From Pseudomonas gessardii (lineage in GTDB: Bacteria > Pseudomonadota > Gammaproteobacteria > Pseudomonadales > Pseudomonadaceae), in the NCBI RefSeq assembly GCF_001983165.1, contig NZ_MNPU01000033.1, positions 1 to 64,000 of the forward strand: DNA of 64,000 nucleotides, read 5' to 3'. A program made the translations under genes and the position numbers. Of this stretch, positions 53,601 through 61,668 are shown piece after piece. A model generated the notes under the pieces. The model was not told the origin of the DNA and did no database searches. It saw nothing but the letters and a program-made list of their open reading frames with translations. The number at the start of each line of letters is the position of its first letter. Within the stretch, counting starts at the first letter, position 1.

Positions 53601-54773
53601 TTGCGCACTGATTCGCGGGGCCTGAGCGCCAGGGTTGGACGGATCGATGGCTATCAGGGGCAAGTCAAGGGCCCTGGCCGATGGCGTGTCAGGTGCCATC
53701 AGGCACAGGAACCGCTGACGCGCCTGCGCGGGAGAGCAATAGGCTATATTTTCGTCGGTCGTCAGCAGCACCAGAGGCCCGTCCTGCAACATGGCCAGTT
53801 CACGCATGGTTTCCTCGTTCAGCATCTGGCCGCTGCTGTCCAACAGCCAAAGGGCATAGTCTTCGGGGAGATGGGCCGCCAGTTGCAGGGCGCTACTGCG
53901 ATGCTCGTCGGATGGGGCCAGTAACAGGACTTGGAGTCGCGTCGTGATCGGTTCATGCAGGCACTTAAGGTGATCCGCTGCATCAGCCAGCCGTTGCCAG
54001 GTGGCGGATAGCTGGAAAAACCGATAAATCACCTGCTTGTTCCGCGCCGTTTGTTCCACTATCTCAGGGAATTCCATGGCCGAGTGTGTCACCGGGGCGA
54101 ACCCGGATGAGCGCTCGGCCTCATCATGCCAACCCTTGAAAAACTGCCATTGCGCAATCTGTTCCGGCTCCCATGACAACAGTCGTGGGGAATAGTCGAT
54201 ACCGGCAAAATCGCAGAAACGCATCAGGGTGCCTTGGGTCTCCCCCATCAAGTCGGCGTCACTGTCCAGGTACAGCACTTGGTCGCTGGGGCAATGCTCC
54301 AGTACTAGATTATGAATGCTCGCCAGCTCATCGAAACCCGACTCGGCGGCATCGAAATAAGTGGTACCGCCGCCCTGGCTGACGCGATAAAGCGATTGCA
54401 TGACATCCAGTGGCTGGCGTACCAGGAAGACATGCTTGAAACCCGTCAACCAGGCGCCATCAATGGCCTGGAAGTCAAAAAAATAGGCGATCTCTTTAGC
54501 AAATTGCAGTCGCAGGGGCAAAGCGGGGCGTTGGCACAGCAGGTCCATCGCTTGGCTGTAGCGGGTGATGCCCACGGGGCCTTGTTCGGCCTGCCGGGTG
54601 CGCTCGATCAGCGCATGCTTGGCGGGAAAGTGCTGCAACAGGAAGGGTTCCGACAGCTGCTCATGCAGCACCCTCACGTCTGGATGTTGCATCACGGCCC
54701 GCTCGAAGGCGGTCGAGCGGCTCCGGGAGACGGCCCAGAGAATTACGTTGGGCAGATGAGATGACGTCAGCAT
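50679..54773 (-). CDS. Sulfotransferase-adenylation-carrier-reductase fusion synthetase
   Basis: A 1364-residue NRPS-like protein. Residues 1 to about 260 look like a sulfotransferase, with a PAPS 5'-loop VSRSRSTAF (15-23) and a 3'-phosphate motif VRQPLDVMQSL (Arg119, Ser127). Residues about 270-420 are unassigned. An adenylation domain follows (about 425-905), with LTSGTTGTAK near 570, LYGSNEAGD, LLRTGDMVR and IGRATTHLKVRGFKI. The carrier domain has Ser950 in DIGGSLLLLD for phosphopantetheine. The C-terminal thioester reductase (about 1025-1364) has VTGATGYLG near 1032, HCAADVN and the YNRAK active-site pair. There is no condensation domain, so it activates one acid and releases it by reduction. 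In core A4 the Asp that usually binds the alpha-amino group seems absent, which hints at a substrate that is not an alpha-amino acid; this is by-eye alignment only. AGGAG precedes ATG 54773. Confidence 0.9.
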   Translation of the reverse strand: MLTSSHLPNVILWAVSRSRSTAFERAVMQHPDVRVLHEQLSEPFLLQHFPAKHALIERTRQAEQGPVGITRYSQAMDLLCQRPALPLRLQFAKEIAYFFDFQAIDGAWLTGFKHVFLVRQPLDVMQSLYRVSQGGGTTYFDAAESGFDELASIHNLVLEHCPSDQVLYLDSDADLMGETQGTLMRFCDFAGIDYSPRLLSWEPEQIAQWQFFKGWHDEAERSSGFAPVTHSAMEFPEIVEQTARNKQVIYRFFQLSATWQRLADAADHLKCLHEPITTRLQVLLLAPSDEHRSSALQLAAHLPEDYALWLLDSSGQMLNEETMRELAMLQDGPLVLLTTDENIAYCSPAQARQRFLCLMAPDTPSARALDLPLIAIDPSNPGAQAPRISAQLATLALNASLRSRTHQIASNRHASTASAPGLSWQQHFFRLLDQAPERLVAMTPHRQLNARQLHAHATTLAERLSKVCTHSGWVAIRLDKDLPSLITMTACSLLGWPYLDIPHWYGLEATAKALTNLQPVVVVGDTTSLNDLPPGYRTLVFDELDPAPAAVTRRAAVVNDLAYGLLTSGTTGTAKIVTIAEHGRLDSLALWQQHIRPGDRVGLNAWMAGYVYYPIFSGATACLIPDAMVLDPQALRAFVQWGQLSQLMITPSLAAGLMQDEPAFKQAFAAVHCLWLSGEQLPATTRQNLVRCLPHCRVIDLYGSNEAGDVALSAPDGHLQFTAGTQAYVLDPALDCTPLGGHGELYVHTPGLSMGYLNDDAANRSAFVENPMATDCPTLAHRLLRTGDMVRLSETGEVYLIGRATTHLKVRGFKIFSADVERVLMTHSEVRSALVTTRGEGQDMQLVAFISARDPDNPPAAGALRQWAGQHLPAFSVPLGYFLAASIPAGASQKRLGAQALLLQPLAPLSDDLPPLTPLQVRVARLWARCMNLQGVTLGPDSDFIDIGGSLLLLDLMTRINRAFETNLTIADITRDSTVAGISRLLAHRLQGTPLLEVAFSVTAEAERYLARLTTAVASLQQAPRRLARRTIMVTGATGYLGRRVVAELQQTAGVETILCLVRADDAAQAQRRVAKLGLSPRTARVEGMAGDLAQPQFGLASAAYQRLCQDVDCIIHCAADVNWLKRYERLAQTNVGGVVEVLGLAAANGAGVVFASTLPEPVPSTGYNRAKLVAEHLAIAFCESRGLSLNILRCGDISAPAHPDSGASINQEDYVGLLIRSCLALNAWPDEASWSMNLTPVDYVAQVFTHTAIHGQALGSPPVQHLYNPAANLKWTQLCAWIQTLLGPTQYAPLPLEQWQARLKEQAPGKAVLQRTLLILPMIIDDFSYFNPPPPLLLDHLECPVIDAEWTQQYLTALNLTQE

Positions 54774-54810
54774 AAACAGCTCCTGGGCAGGGCCTGTACA
54801 CGTGAGGTGT

Positions 54811-55746
54811 CTAGCGCTCGCCTGCGGGTTTTTTCAGCACAATGAAACCCGACAGCAGAATAAGGACCAGGCCGGTAGCGGTTCGGCCGTTCAGCATTTC
54901 GTTGAACAACAGGGCGCCCCAGGCGATGGCAAAAATCAGGTAGGTGTAGTCAAACGCACCAATGACCGAGGTCTCACCAACTTGGTAGGCTTTGGCGAGC
55001 CCGATGCTGACGACTACCATCAGGACCGCCAATACGATCATGATCCACCAGTCGCCCTGGCCCATGGCCGACCAGCCTCCAATCAGGAATCGTAAACCGT
55101 CATCCACCGGAAAATGCGGGCCGGTCTGCAGCACCACCAAGCTGCCCACCACCCCAATGATCAGCAACGCGACATTCATGGCCAACGCCAAGAGTACGGG
55201 GTCCTCATCGGCACATTTGCCCTTGGTCACCACCACGGCAAGGGCGTATAAAATAGCGGCGAGTACAGGCAGTAGCGCATAGGTATTGAAGTCTTCGGTG
55301 CTCGGCGCCAGGGTAATCACGACCCCGACAAAACCCAGGCAGATCGCCAGCCATTTGCGTGTGGTCACGTTCTCCTTCAAGGAGAGGGCCGAGAACAAAG
55401 CGATGAACAGAGGTGTGGTATAGATAGCCAAGGCGGCGACGGTCAGGCTGATGAAGGGCAGTGCGCCGTAAAAGGCGATCCACATCAACGACAGCAGCAG
55501 GCTTCTTATCACCACCCACAGGGGAGACAGCGGCCACAAATTCGTGGCGCCGCGCAGGTGAACCACCAGCGCCATCAGAATGCCCGAGGCCAGCACAGAA
55601 CGGATTACATACAGTTGCCACATTGAAGTCTCGGCACTGGTTGCCTTTATGATGGCGTCTGACACCGAGAGCAAAAATACCGAACCTACAACGATAAGAA
55701 TGCTTTGTCGGTTATCAGTGGCGGTTATCGTAGTGCTTCCAGACAT
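54811..55746 (-). CDS. EamA-family transporter
   Basis: A 311-residue inner-membrane protein with ten predicted membrane segments in two EamA repeats (first from about residue 15, second from about 155). Related proteins export amino acids, metabolites or metallophores. It is the first gene of the operon, 37 bases before the synthetase, with AAGGA before ATG 55746, and divergent from the LysR gene by 90 bases. In context it is the likely exporter of the sulfated product; this is inference. Sequences LPFISLTVAALAIYTTPLF and GETSVIGAFDYTYLIFAIAWG are typical of the family. Confidence 0.9.
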   Translation of the reverse strand: MSGSTTITATDNRQSILIVVGSVFLLSVSDAIIKATSAETSMWQLYVIRSVLASGILMALVVHLRGATNLWPLSPLWVVIRSLLLSLMWIAFYGALPFISLTVAALAIYTTPLFIALFSALSLKENVTTRKWLAICLGFVGVVITLAPSTEDFNTYALLPVLAAILYALAVVVTKGKCADEDPVLLALAMNVALLIIGVVGSLVVLQTGPHFPVDDGLRFLIGGWSAMGQGDWWIMIVLAVLMVVVSIGLAKAYQVGETSVIGAFDYTYLIFAIAWGALLFNEMLNGRTATGLVLILLSGFIVLKKPAGER

Positions 55747-55836
55747 GAGTTTTCCTTGATTAACGGCTTTAAGGATTCTGAGTGCGCACTGGCTGTATTT
55801 AAAGTGACTTATGGTTACGCAGAAGGACTGAAAATT

Positions 55837-56742
55837 ATGGATAATTTCAAACGCTCACTGCCCCCACTGTCCAGCCTTGTGCCTTTTGAAGCGGCGGCGC
55901 GACTTGAGAGCTTTTCCAAAGCCTCTGAAGAGTTGAACTTGACCCAGGCCGCAATTAGCAAACAGGTGCGTTCTCTCGAAGAATTCCTGGGTGTTGCGTT
56001 ATTTACCCGCAGAAATCGGGCGGTATTCCTGACGGCGGCGGGTGTCGAATTTCGCGATGCCGTTCGGACGGCATTCCTGGGTATTGCGTCGCAAGCCGAA
56101 GATCTGAAAAAAGGCCGGGAAAGCAGCGAAGTAGTCCTAGTGGCACAGTTGTGCGAAGCTTTCTATTGGCTGACGCCCAATATTCCCGCGCTGCATAGGA
56201 AGTACCCGGATCTGGAGGTGCGCCTTAACGCATCGACCCAGCCCATCACCGCAACCGCTGAAAAATTTGATATCGCCATCCAGACCTCAGGCCGGGCTTC
56301 TGGCGATCACACGCGGCTGTTTACCTTGAGCGATGACATCTATCCGGTATGTAGCCCACGCTACCTCGCTTCTTTTGGCAGCACGCCGCTGGTCTTGGCG
56401 GACTTGGCCAACCTGCCGCTGCTGCACCACGTTGCAGTACCGCAAGACTGGAGCACCTGGAACGATTGGTTGCTGGAATTCGGCATCAAGGCGGGTGGCT
56501 CCAAGGACAAATTCTTCGACAGCTATCCAGTGATGATGCAGGCTTGTGTCGAGGGGTTCGGTTTTGCATTGGGGTGGCGTCGGACCACCGAAAAAATGCT
56601 CGCCAGCGGCGACCTGGTACGGCCCTTTGCCGAATCCACCCATCTGCCGGAAGCTCTGAGCGTCTACAAATGGCGAGACGCCAACCTGCGTCCGGCAGCC
56701 CGGCAGTTGCTGGATTGGTTGAAGTCATCCTTTGGTGACTGA
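55837..56742 (+). CDS. LysR-family regulator (GcvA type) of the biosynthetic island
   Basis: A 301-residue regulator of the GcvA-like LysR group. It starts LPPLSSLVPFEAAARLESF, and the helix-turn-helix is in KASEELNLTQAAISKQVRSLE near residues 28-48. ATG 55837 with AAGGA upstream is preferred over the upstream in-frame ATG 55705, which would run into the EamA gene. It sits between the two minus-strand operons. It is divergent from the EamA-led one, which it probably controls, and convergent to the Rieske-ended one. The effector is unknown. Confidence 0.92.
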   Translation: MDNFKRSLPPLSSLVPFEAAARLESFSKASEELNLTQAAISKQVRSLEEFLGVALFTRRNRAVFLTAAGVEFRDAVRTAFLGIASQAEDLKKGRESSEVVLVAQLCEAFYWLTPNIPALHRKYPDLEVRLNASTQPITATAEKFDIAIQTSGRASGDHTRLFTLSDDIYPVCSPRYLASFGSTPLVLADLANLPLLHHVAVPQDWSTWNDWLLEFGIKAGGSKDKFFDSYPVMMQACVEGFGFALGWRRTTEKMLASGDLVRPFAESTHLPEALSVYKWRDANLRPAARQLLDWLKSSFGD

Positions 56743-57054
56743 GGCGCAATGCCTGCGTTCGGTCCTTCGCTGATAAGGCAGGGCAGATTAACAGCGAAAG
56801 CTAGAGCGCAGGACCGTTCGCTGAGGAGCTCGCTTGCGATAGCGGCAGTTGGAACACCGCAGGGTGTCAGATATTCAACGTCATCATTAACGACCACCTC
56901 AGGCAAGCCAGCTCCGACAAGGAGACGCGCACGGCTCAACGGCCAGATTACTATTAGGTGGCGACGGTAGCACTGCCGGTACTTATGGCATCTGATACAC
57001 CACTATCGCAGCCTCGCTCTCGACATAAACCCCAAGGGGGCGTTTTCAAAGACC
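56743..57054. other. Intergenic region with degenerate REP-like pair
   Basis: No gene is seen between the convergent LysR and Rieske genes. GGAGCTCGCTTGCGATAGC (56825-56843) and AGGCAAGCCAGCTCC (56900-56914) are opposed and resemble the extragenic palindromic repeats of fluorescent pseudomonads, here degenerate. An inverted CTTCGCTG / CAGCGAAAG pair (about 56765-56800) may end the LysR transcript. Confidence 0.45.
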
Positions 57055-58191
57055 CTAAGAGGGTGTCAGCAGGCCAAGGGCCGCCAGGGTTTTTTTCTGG
57101 ATGTCATGCACGGCATGTTCGCTATTAGCACCCAGGCCCGGGTCAACGACAAAACGTCCCTGCTGGTAGCCATCACTGCTCAAGCCCCGCTGGACGCTAG
57201 CGCACAGGGGCACATCTTCTTCGCGAATAACCGCTACAAAATCGATGACTTCCTGCTCTTCCCGAGTGGGTGTGGCGGCATCGCAAAACCATTCGACCAC
57301 TTGCAAGGTGTGATCCACTGCGATGGGGATGTGGTGCAGGACATTCATATAGCCCCCTGGGTACACCTCCAGGCAAAAGTTTGGCCATAAGTACCATGCA
57401 CCAAACTGACGGGACTGTGGTGAGGTTTCCTTCATCGTATACCCTTGATTTGTTCCACTGTCGTGGCTGACATGGGCGTGGTAATGCTCATGGATCGCCA
57501 AGTGGTAGCTCTTGAGATCAAGGGTGGCCATGGACAATGTCGGATGGCACATCGGGCAGTGATAACACTCCGAATAGTTTTCCACCGAAACTTTCCAGTT
57601 GGACTGCACGCTGTAGTTCTTGGAATACGCATGGGACAATTTTTCCGGCGCCGGAGCAAAGGATCTTATGGAGTCTTCCAGGCCGGGAAGCAGGGCTTGC
57701 ATGGATGCGCATTTGCTGTCGAAATTGATAAAAATAAACCCGCAAAATACCTCAAGCCGGATGGGCACGAGTTGCACCTGCTCAGTACAGAAGTCCTTGA
57801 GATGCTCGGACTTTCGCGCGCTGACCAACTGGCCCTGGGTGTTATAGGTCCAGGCATGGTAAGGGCAGGTCAACAGCCCGGGCACATGGCCACTCCCCTC
57901 CACGAGCCGGTGTGCACGATGCTGGCAAACATTGTGGAATGCCTTGAAGTCGCCGTCCTTGTCTTTGACCACCAGGGCACTCTGGCGACCCAGGTCCCGG
58001 ACGTAATAGTCACCGGCCTGGGCCAAGGCTGAAACGTGGCAAACGTACTGCCAGGTCTTGCAGAAAATCAGCTCCATTTCCTGTTCGAAGAGCCGGCTAT
58101 CCACATAGTGTTCGCTGGGTAAGGTGAAGGATGCAAAGGGATCCGCGTCGAAGCCGCGAGCCAGATGCAAGGATGATGGGGCGCTGGACAT
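57055..58191 (-). CDS. Rieske non-heme iron oxygenase, betaine/carnitine-oxygenase type
   Basis: A 378-residue oxygenase alpha subunit. The Rieske cluster ligands are in CQHRAHRL and, about 17 residues later, CPYHAWTY (near residues 90-115). The mononuclear iron ligands are in ENYSECYHCPMCHP near 205-220. The overall pattern is like the GbcA, CntA and stachydrine-demethylase group, which acts on quaternary or N-methylated amines, rather than like aromatic dioxygenases. ATG 58191 after GGAGG is chosen; a TTG at 58236 is less likely. It is the last gene of a five-gene operon. No reductase partner gene is in the operon, so electrons must come from elsewhere. Confidence 0.88.
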   Translation of the reverse strand: MSSAPSSLHLARGFDADPFASFTLPSEHYVDSRLFEQEMELIFCKTWQYVCHVSALAQAGDYYVRDLGRQSALVVKDKDGDFKAFHNVCQHRAHRLVEGSGHVPGLLTCPYHAWTYNTQGQLVSARKSEHLKDFCTEQVQLVPIRLEVFCGFIFINFDSKCASMQALLPGLEDSIRSFAPAPEKLSHAYSKNYSVQSNWKVSVENYSECYHCPMCHPTLSMATLDLKSYHLAIHEHYHAHVSHDSGTNQGYTMKETSPQSRQFGAWYLWPNFCLEVYPGGYMNVLHHIPIAVDHTLQVVEWFCDAATPTREEQEVIDFVAVIREEDVPLCASVQRGLSSDGYQQGRFVVDPGLGANSEHAVHDIQKKTLAALGLLTPS

Positions 58192-58232
58192 GGAGCCTCC
58201 ATGGATCAACGTGGTGGAAAGGGCCGCGGCGC

Positions 58233-59336
58233 TCAACTGTACTGCGCGACCGGTGATTCGAAATGCCGGGGGGCGAGTTCGAGCCCCAGCCCCGGGCTGT
58301 CCAGTACATACGCGCGGCCCTGGCGAATATCGAACCCACCCGTGGCCAATTGCACATCGTGGTGCCGGCAGCAGTTCCAGCTCGCGCGATGAAAACGCGC
58401 TGGCGTCGCGGTGGCCAGATGCATGACGGCGCTGTCCGAAATCAAGGTGCCGCCGACGTCCTCAATGTTCATCTGGATTCCGTGATGGATGCAGAAGTCG
58501 CGCAGTTGCCGGGCCTTGGTCAAGCCACCGACCCGACCGATTTTCAGCCCGATGACCTGAGTGATGTTATGGCGTTGGGCATACGCCAGGTCTGCCAGGG
58601 TCACAATAGACTCATCAAGGATAATCGGATTACGAGTCAGCTCGCGCACGGCGCGGCACTGATCCATGGACTCACAGGGCTGTTCGAAACACACCGTAGG
58701 ATCCTGCACGCTGTTCATCACCGCGACGGCATCGGCCACCGTCCAGGCACGATTGACGTCGAACGTAATCACCTCGCCCGGCAAACGCTGCGCAATCAGG
58801 TAGTTGATCCGCGTTACATCCTCTTCGACACCGGTGCCGACCTTGCAAGAATGGGTGCGGTAACCCTGCTGTCGGGCGGCCGCCAGGTGTGTGGCCATAA
58901 GGTCGGGGTTGTCTGTGGGAATGCTGCTCTGCAAGGCAATCGAGTCCTGGAACTTACCCCCCAGCAGGGCATACAACGGGAGGTTGCAGTGCTTGCCGAG
59001 AATGTCCCAGCACGCCAGGTCAATTGCCGCTTTCACATACGGGTGCCCGGGCAGCATCACGTCCATCCGCTCGTTGATCTGGTCCAGGTGCAACGGGTTT
59101 TCCCCCATCAGATGGGGCGCCAGTTCATCGATCCCCGCCCGTACGCCTCTGGCATAGGCCGGCAGGTAGGTGGCGCCCCATGGGCAGCTTTCACCCACCC
59201 CCAGCAAACCGCTGTCGGTACCTATCACGACCACGGTGGAATCCAGCGCGGCATAGTGCAGGCGACCGCCGCTGAGGCTGTATTTTTCCTTGAGCGGGAC
59301 GTCGAACTGGTAGACCTTGATGGACGTTATTTTCAT
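58233..59336 (-). CDS. Enolase-superfamily protein resembling hydroxyproline-betaine 2-epimerase
   Basis: A 367-residue mandelate racemase/muconate lactonizing-type protein. Metal ligands are visible as Asp in FDVNRAW, Glu in FEQPCES and Asp in ILDESI. Catalytic lysines are in SCKVGTG and GLKIGRVGGL. The N-terminal capping domain (SGGRLHYAALDSTVV, GESCPWGATYLPAYARGVR) is strikingly like 4-hydroxyproline betaine 2-epimerase HpbD. A racemase, epimerase or dehydratase acting on a proline- or betaine-like acid is therefore likely. Its stop and start overlap neighbours: it overlaps the dehydrogenase gene by 4 bases. The pairing with a betaine-type Rieske oxygenase strengthens the substrate idea. 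Confidence 0.87.
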   Translation of the reverse strand: MKITSIKVYQFDVPLKEKYSLSGGRLHYAALDSTVVVIGTDSGLLGVGESCPWGATYLPAYARGVRAGIDELAPHLMGENPLHLDQINERMDVMLPGHPYVKAAIDLACWDILGKHCNLPLYALLGGKFQDSIALQSSIPTDNPDLMATHLAAARQQGYRTHSCKVGTGVEEDVTRINYLIAQRLPGEVITFDVNRAWTVADAVAVMNSVQDPTVCFEQPCESMDQCRAVRELTRNPIILDESIVTLADLAYAQRHNITQVIGLKIGRVGGLTKARQLRDFCIHHGIQMNIEDVGGTLISDSAVMHLATATPARFHRASWNCCRHHDVQLATGGFDIRQGRAYVLDSPGLGLELAPRHFESPVAQYS

Positions 59337-60703
59337 GGCACAAGTACCCCCTCGGCCTCGGAAAGACCCGCCATGCGGGGCGAGATGGCAACATCCAGGA
59401 TCGATTGTTGGAAAATCCGGTTGATAACGCTCAGCTTTAGCTCATGGCGTTTTTGATCGACTACCGCGATGCTGTCGAAGCACGGCTCGTAGCTGTCCAT
59501 GTGTTCGGCCACCCAACTAGGGCCGCAGCTCCAGTTGACGACCTGGGTGACCAGCGAGGGCGACAGGCCCATGGCGCCGCCAATTTCAGCGGCCTCCCCG
59601 AGGATGACCCGGTTGATACAGGCGAGGAATTCCACCAGATGCGTCGCCAGCTTGATCTTTTGGTTGTCGGTAAACCGGATGCCGGAGTGGAACGTTCCCG
59701 GCAGTGTGGGGGTGATCCGGCCGAAGGCATCCTCGGTAAAAGCGCCGCTGTGTCGGTAGTTACGATTGGCGCCGTAGGGCGAGGGTGCCTGGAAGTCGGC
59801 CAGCGCAAGCGCAATGCTGTTTTCCTGTTCGCTCAAGGCTGCGACCTTGACGTGATTGTCCTGAGTGTCGAACCGCGCTCCGGCCTGTCGATAACGATCA
59901 GCGATGATCCGCCCCAAGGGCATCGCCACCCCCAACTCATCGGCCAGCGCCTCGGTGAGGCTCATGTCCTTGACCGTGATCTCCAGGGTGCACGAATGGT
60001 CGTAGCTGGCGTCGAGCATAAACGGGGTCAACTGATTGCTGACAAAGCAGTTACCGCGGGAGGTTTTTACGAAATCCCAGAACCAGTGCAGCGGGATCTC
60101 ATTGGCCCGGGCCAGCACCAGCAACTCGGCCCACACGGCGGTGGCGGCGTAAAACAGCAGGTTGGTCAGTAACTTGACGGACTGCCCGGTGCCGATCTCA
60201 CCTACATAAAATGCCTTGCGGCCCATGGTCTCCAGCACGCTGTGACTTGATTGATAACCGATTTTGTCGCCACCGATGTAGAAACACACATTGGCGAAAT
60301 CCACCCCCATATGCGACAGATTGCTGACCGGGGCTTCAAGGCTATGGATGTGTTTTTGTCGGGCCAGTCCGGCGATATGCCGGGTGTTGTGGTAATCGGT
60401 GGTGGAGGTATCGATCCATACCGAATTTTCCGCCATCCCGGCCAGCGCACCCTCCGGCCCGGTCATGTTTTCCAGCACATGATGGGGTAGGGGCAGGCAG
60501 GTCACGACAACCCCACAACCGCTGGCACACAGCGCGGGGGTGGCCTTCCAGCGAGCACCTGCAGCGATCACGGAGCTCGCACGTGTCGGGTCGATGTCAT
60601 ACACCTGAACCTCGTATCCGGCGAGCAGCAGACGCTCCACCAGTGGCCGGCCCATATTTCCAACGCCGATGAAGGCGATTTTGTTTGGCTCTGCGGTGTG
60701 CAT
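59333..60703 (-). CDS. Beta-hydroxyacid dehydrogenase-like protein, long form
   Basis: A 456-residue protein with an N-terminal NAD(P)-binding domain. The Rossmann motif is FIGVGNMGRPL (residues 10-20), followed by IDTSTTDYHNT and the catalytic-lysine segment GTGQSVKLLTNLLFY near residue 175. These are features of the 3-hydroxyisobutyrate dehydrogenase / 6-phosphogluconate dehydrogenase-like family. The usual length is about 300, so the extra C-terminal 150 residues are unusual and resemble the longer helical domain of 6PGDH-type enzymes. ATG 60703, with AGGAG seven bases before, is used; the frame reaches back to 60823 but would overlap the oxygenase gene. It may oxidise a hydroxy acid or reduce an imine; the substrate is unknown. 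Confidence 0.85.
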   Translation of the reverse strand: MHTAEPNKIAFIGVGNMGRPLVERLLLAGYEVQVYDIDPTRASSVIAAGARWKATPALCASGCGVVVTCLPLPHHVLENMTGPEGALAGMAENSVWIDTSTTDYHNTRHIAGLARQKHIHSLEAPVSNLSHMGVDFANVCFYIGGDKIGYQSSHSVLETMGRKAFYVGEIGTGQSVKLLTNLLFYAATAVWAELLVLARANEIPLHWFWDFVKTSRGNCFVSNQLTPFMLDASYDHSCTLEITVKDMSLTEALADELGVAMPLGRIIADRYRQAGARFDTQDNHVKVAALSEQENSIALALADFQAPSPYGANRNYRHSGAFTEDAFGRITPTLPGTFHSGIRFTDNQKIKLATHLVEFLACINRVILGEAAEIGGAMGLSPSLVTQVVNWSCGPSWVAEHMDSYEPCFDSIAVVDQKRHELKLSVINRIFQQSILDVAISPRMAGLSEAEGVLVP

Positions 60704-60725
60704 ATCGCTTCTCCTGTGGGCCGCT

Positions 60726-61655
60726 TCAAGCGAACTCGCGCGCCCTGCCGGCGCCCTGGCCGGATACCCAGATGGAATTGAAGTTATCGAGCATGACCTG
60801 CCGGCAGGCGACCGTTTGATCACTGCCTAGCGGGGTAAACACGGCATCAATGTCCGGGTACACAAAAAACGGCAGTGACACCCTGGCGCTGCTTGCACGG
60901 TGGATCACCTGGTGCGGCGTACTGGTAAACAGGCCGTTGCTCCACTTCATCAACATATCGCCGAGATTCACCACCACTTCGTTGGCGCGGCAAGGAACGT
61001 CGATCCAGCGGCCTTGTGAAAAGGCACTGAGGGCGCAGGCATCTCGCGGGTCCTGGAACAGCAAGGTGAACATGCCGTTGTCGGTGTGCTTGCCCGCGCC
61101 ACTGCCCGAGGGTGGGTAATACAGCGCGCGCTGGATCAGCACCGGGTTGGAAAAAAACGCCTGGAAAAAATCACGGTCCAGCCCGAGGGATAGGGCCAAG
61201 CCGCGCAGTAGTGCGGGCACTACCCGGTCCAGTACTTCTTGTTGCAGAGCGAGCATGGACTTGGCAAAGCCGGGGGCCTGACCCTCGCTGGGCAACAGGT
61301 TCGGCCCGGTAAACGGCAAGTCGCAGGCCGGCGCTTCCCGGCCCATGTCGAAATGCTGCTTTCGATCCGGGCCGGTGGGGGGATGCAAGGTCTCGCCAAA
61401 CGTATCGACATATCCACGGCACGTCTTGGGGATGACCACTTGCCGGTCCTGGCAGAACTGGTTCTTGGTGGACAGTGGCAGCGCGAAGAATTGGCGGGCG
61501 GTGTCCAAGGCATCCGCTATCAACGAGGGCTGTATGCCATGATCGGCCAGGTAGAAGAATCCATCATTGACGCAACATTTGCGCAAACAGCTGATTTCAT
61601 AATCTGCTTGGGTCGATTCAAGACGCTCAAGGGAAATACTATTGAGCACATCCAT
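60726..61655 (-). CDS. 2-oxoglutarate/Fe(II)-dependent oxygenase, isopenicillin-N-synthase family
   Basis: A 309-residue oxygenase. Iron ligands are visible as His-x-Asp in GKHTDNGMFTLL and a distal His in TPHQVIH. The co-substrate arginine is in ARVSLPFF (R-x-S). The N-terminal CLRKCCVNDGFFYLADHGI is typical of the family. It could hydroxylate, desaturate or cyclise an amino-acid-like substrate. ATG 61655 after AGGAG is used. It lies 13 bases after the methyltransferase-like gene and 22 bases before the dehydrogenase gene, so it is part of the same operon. Confidence 0.9.
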   Translation of the reverse strand: MDVLNSISLERLESTQADYEISCLRKCCVNDGFFYLADHGIQPSLIADALDTARQFFALPLSTKNQFCQDRQVVIPKTCRGYVDTFGETLHPPTGPDRKQHFDMGREAPACDLPFTGPNLLPSEGQAPGFAKSMLALQQEVLDRVVPALLRGLALSLGLDRDFFQAFFSNPVLIQRALYYPPSGSGAGKHTDNGMFTLLFQDPRDACALSAFSQGRWIDVPCRANEVVVNLGDMLMKWSNGLFTSTPHQVIHRASSARVSLPFFVYPDIDAVFTPLGSDQTVACRQVMLDNFNSIWVSGQGAGRAREFA

Positions 61656-61668
61656 GTTCGACTCCTGA

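Noticed and set aside
58263..59456. Plus-strand frame of 397 codons opposite the HpbD-like gene
   Set aside because: The minus frame has all enolase-superfamily catalytic residues; the plus frame has none.
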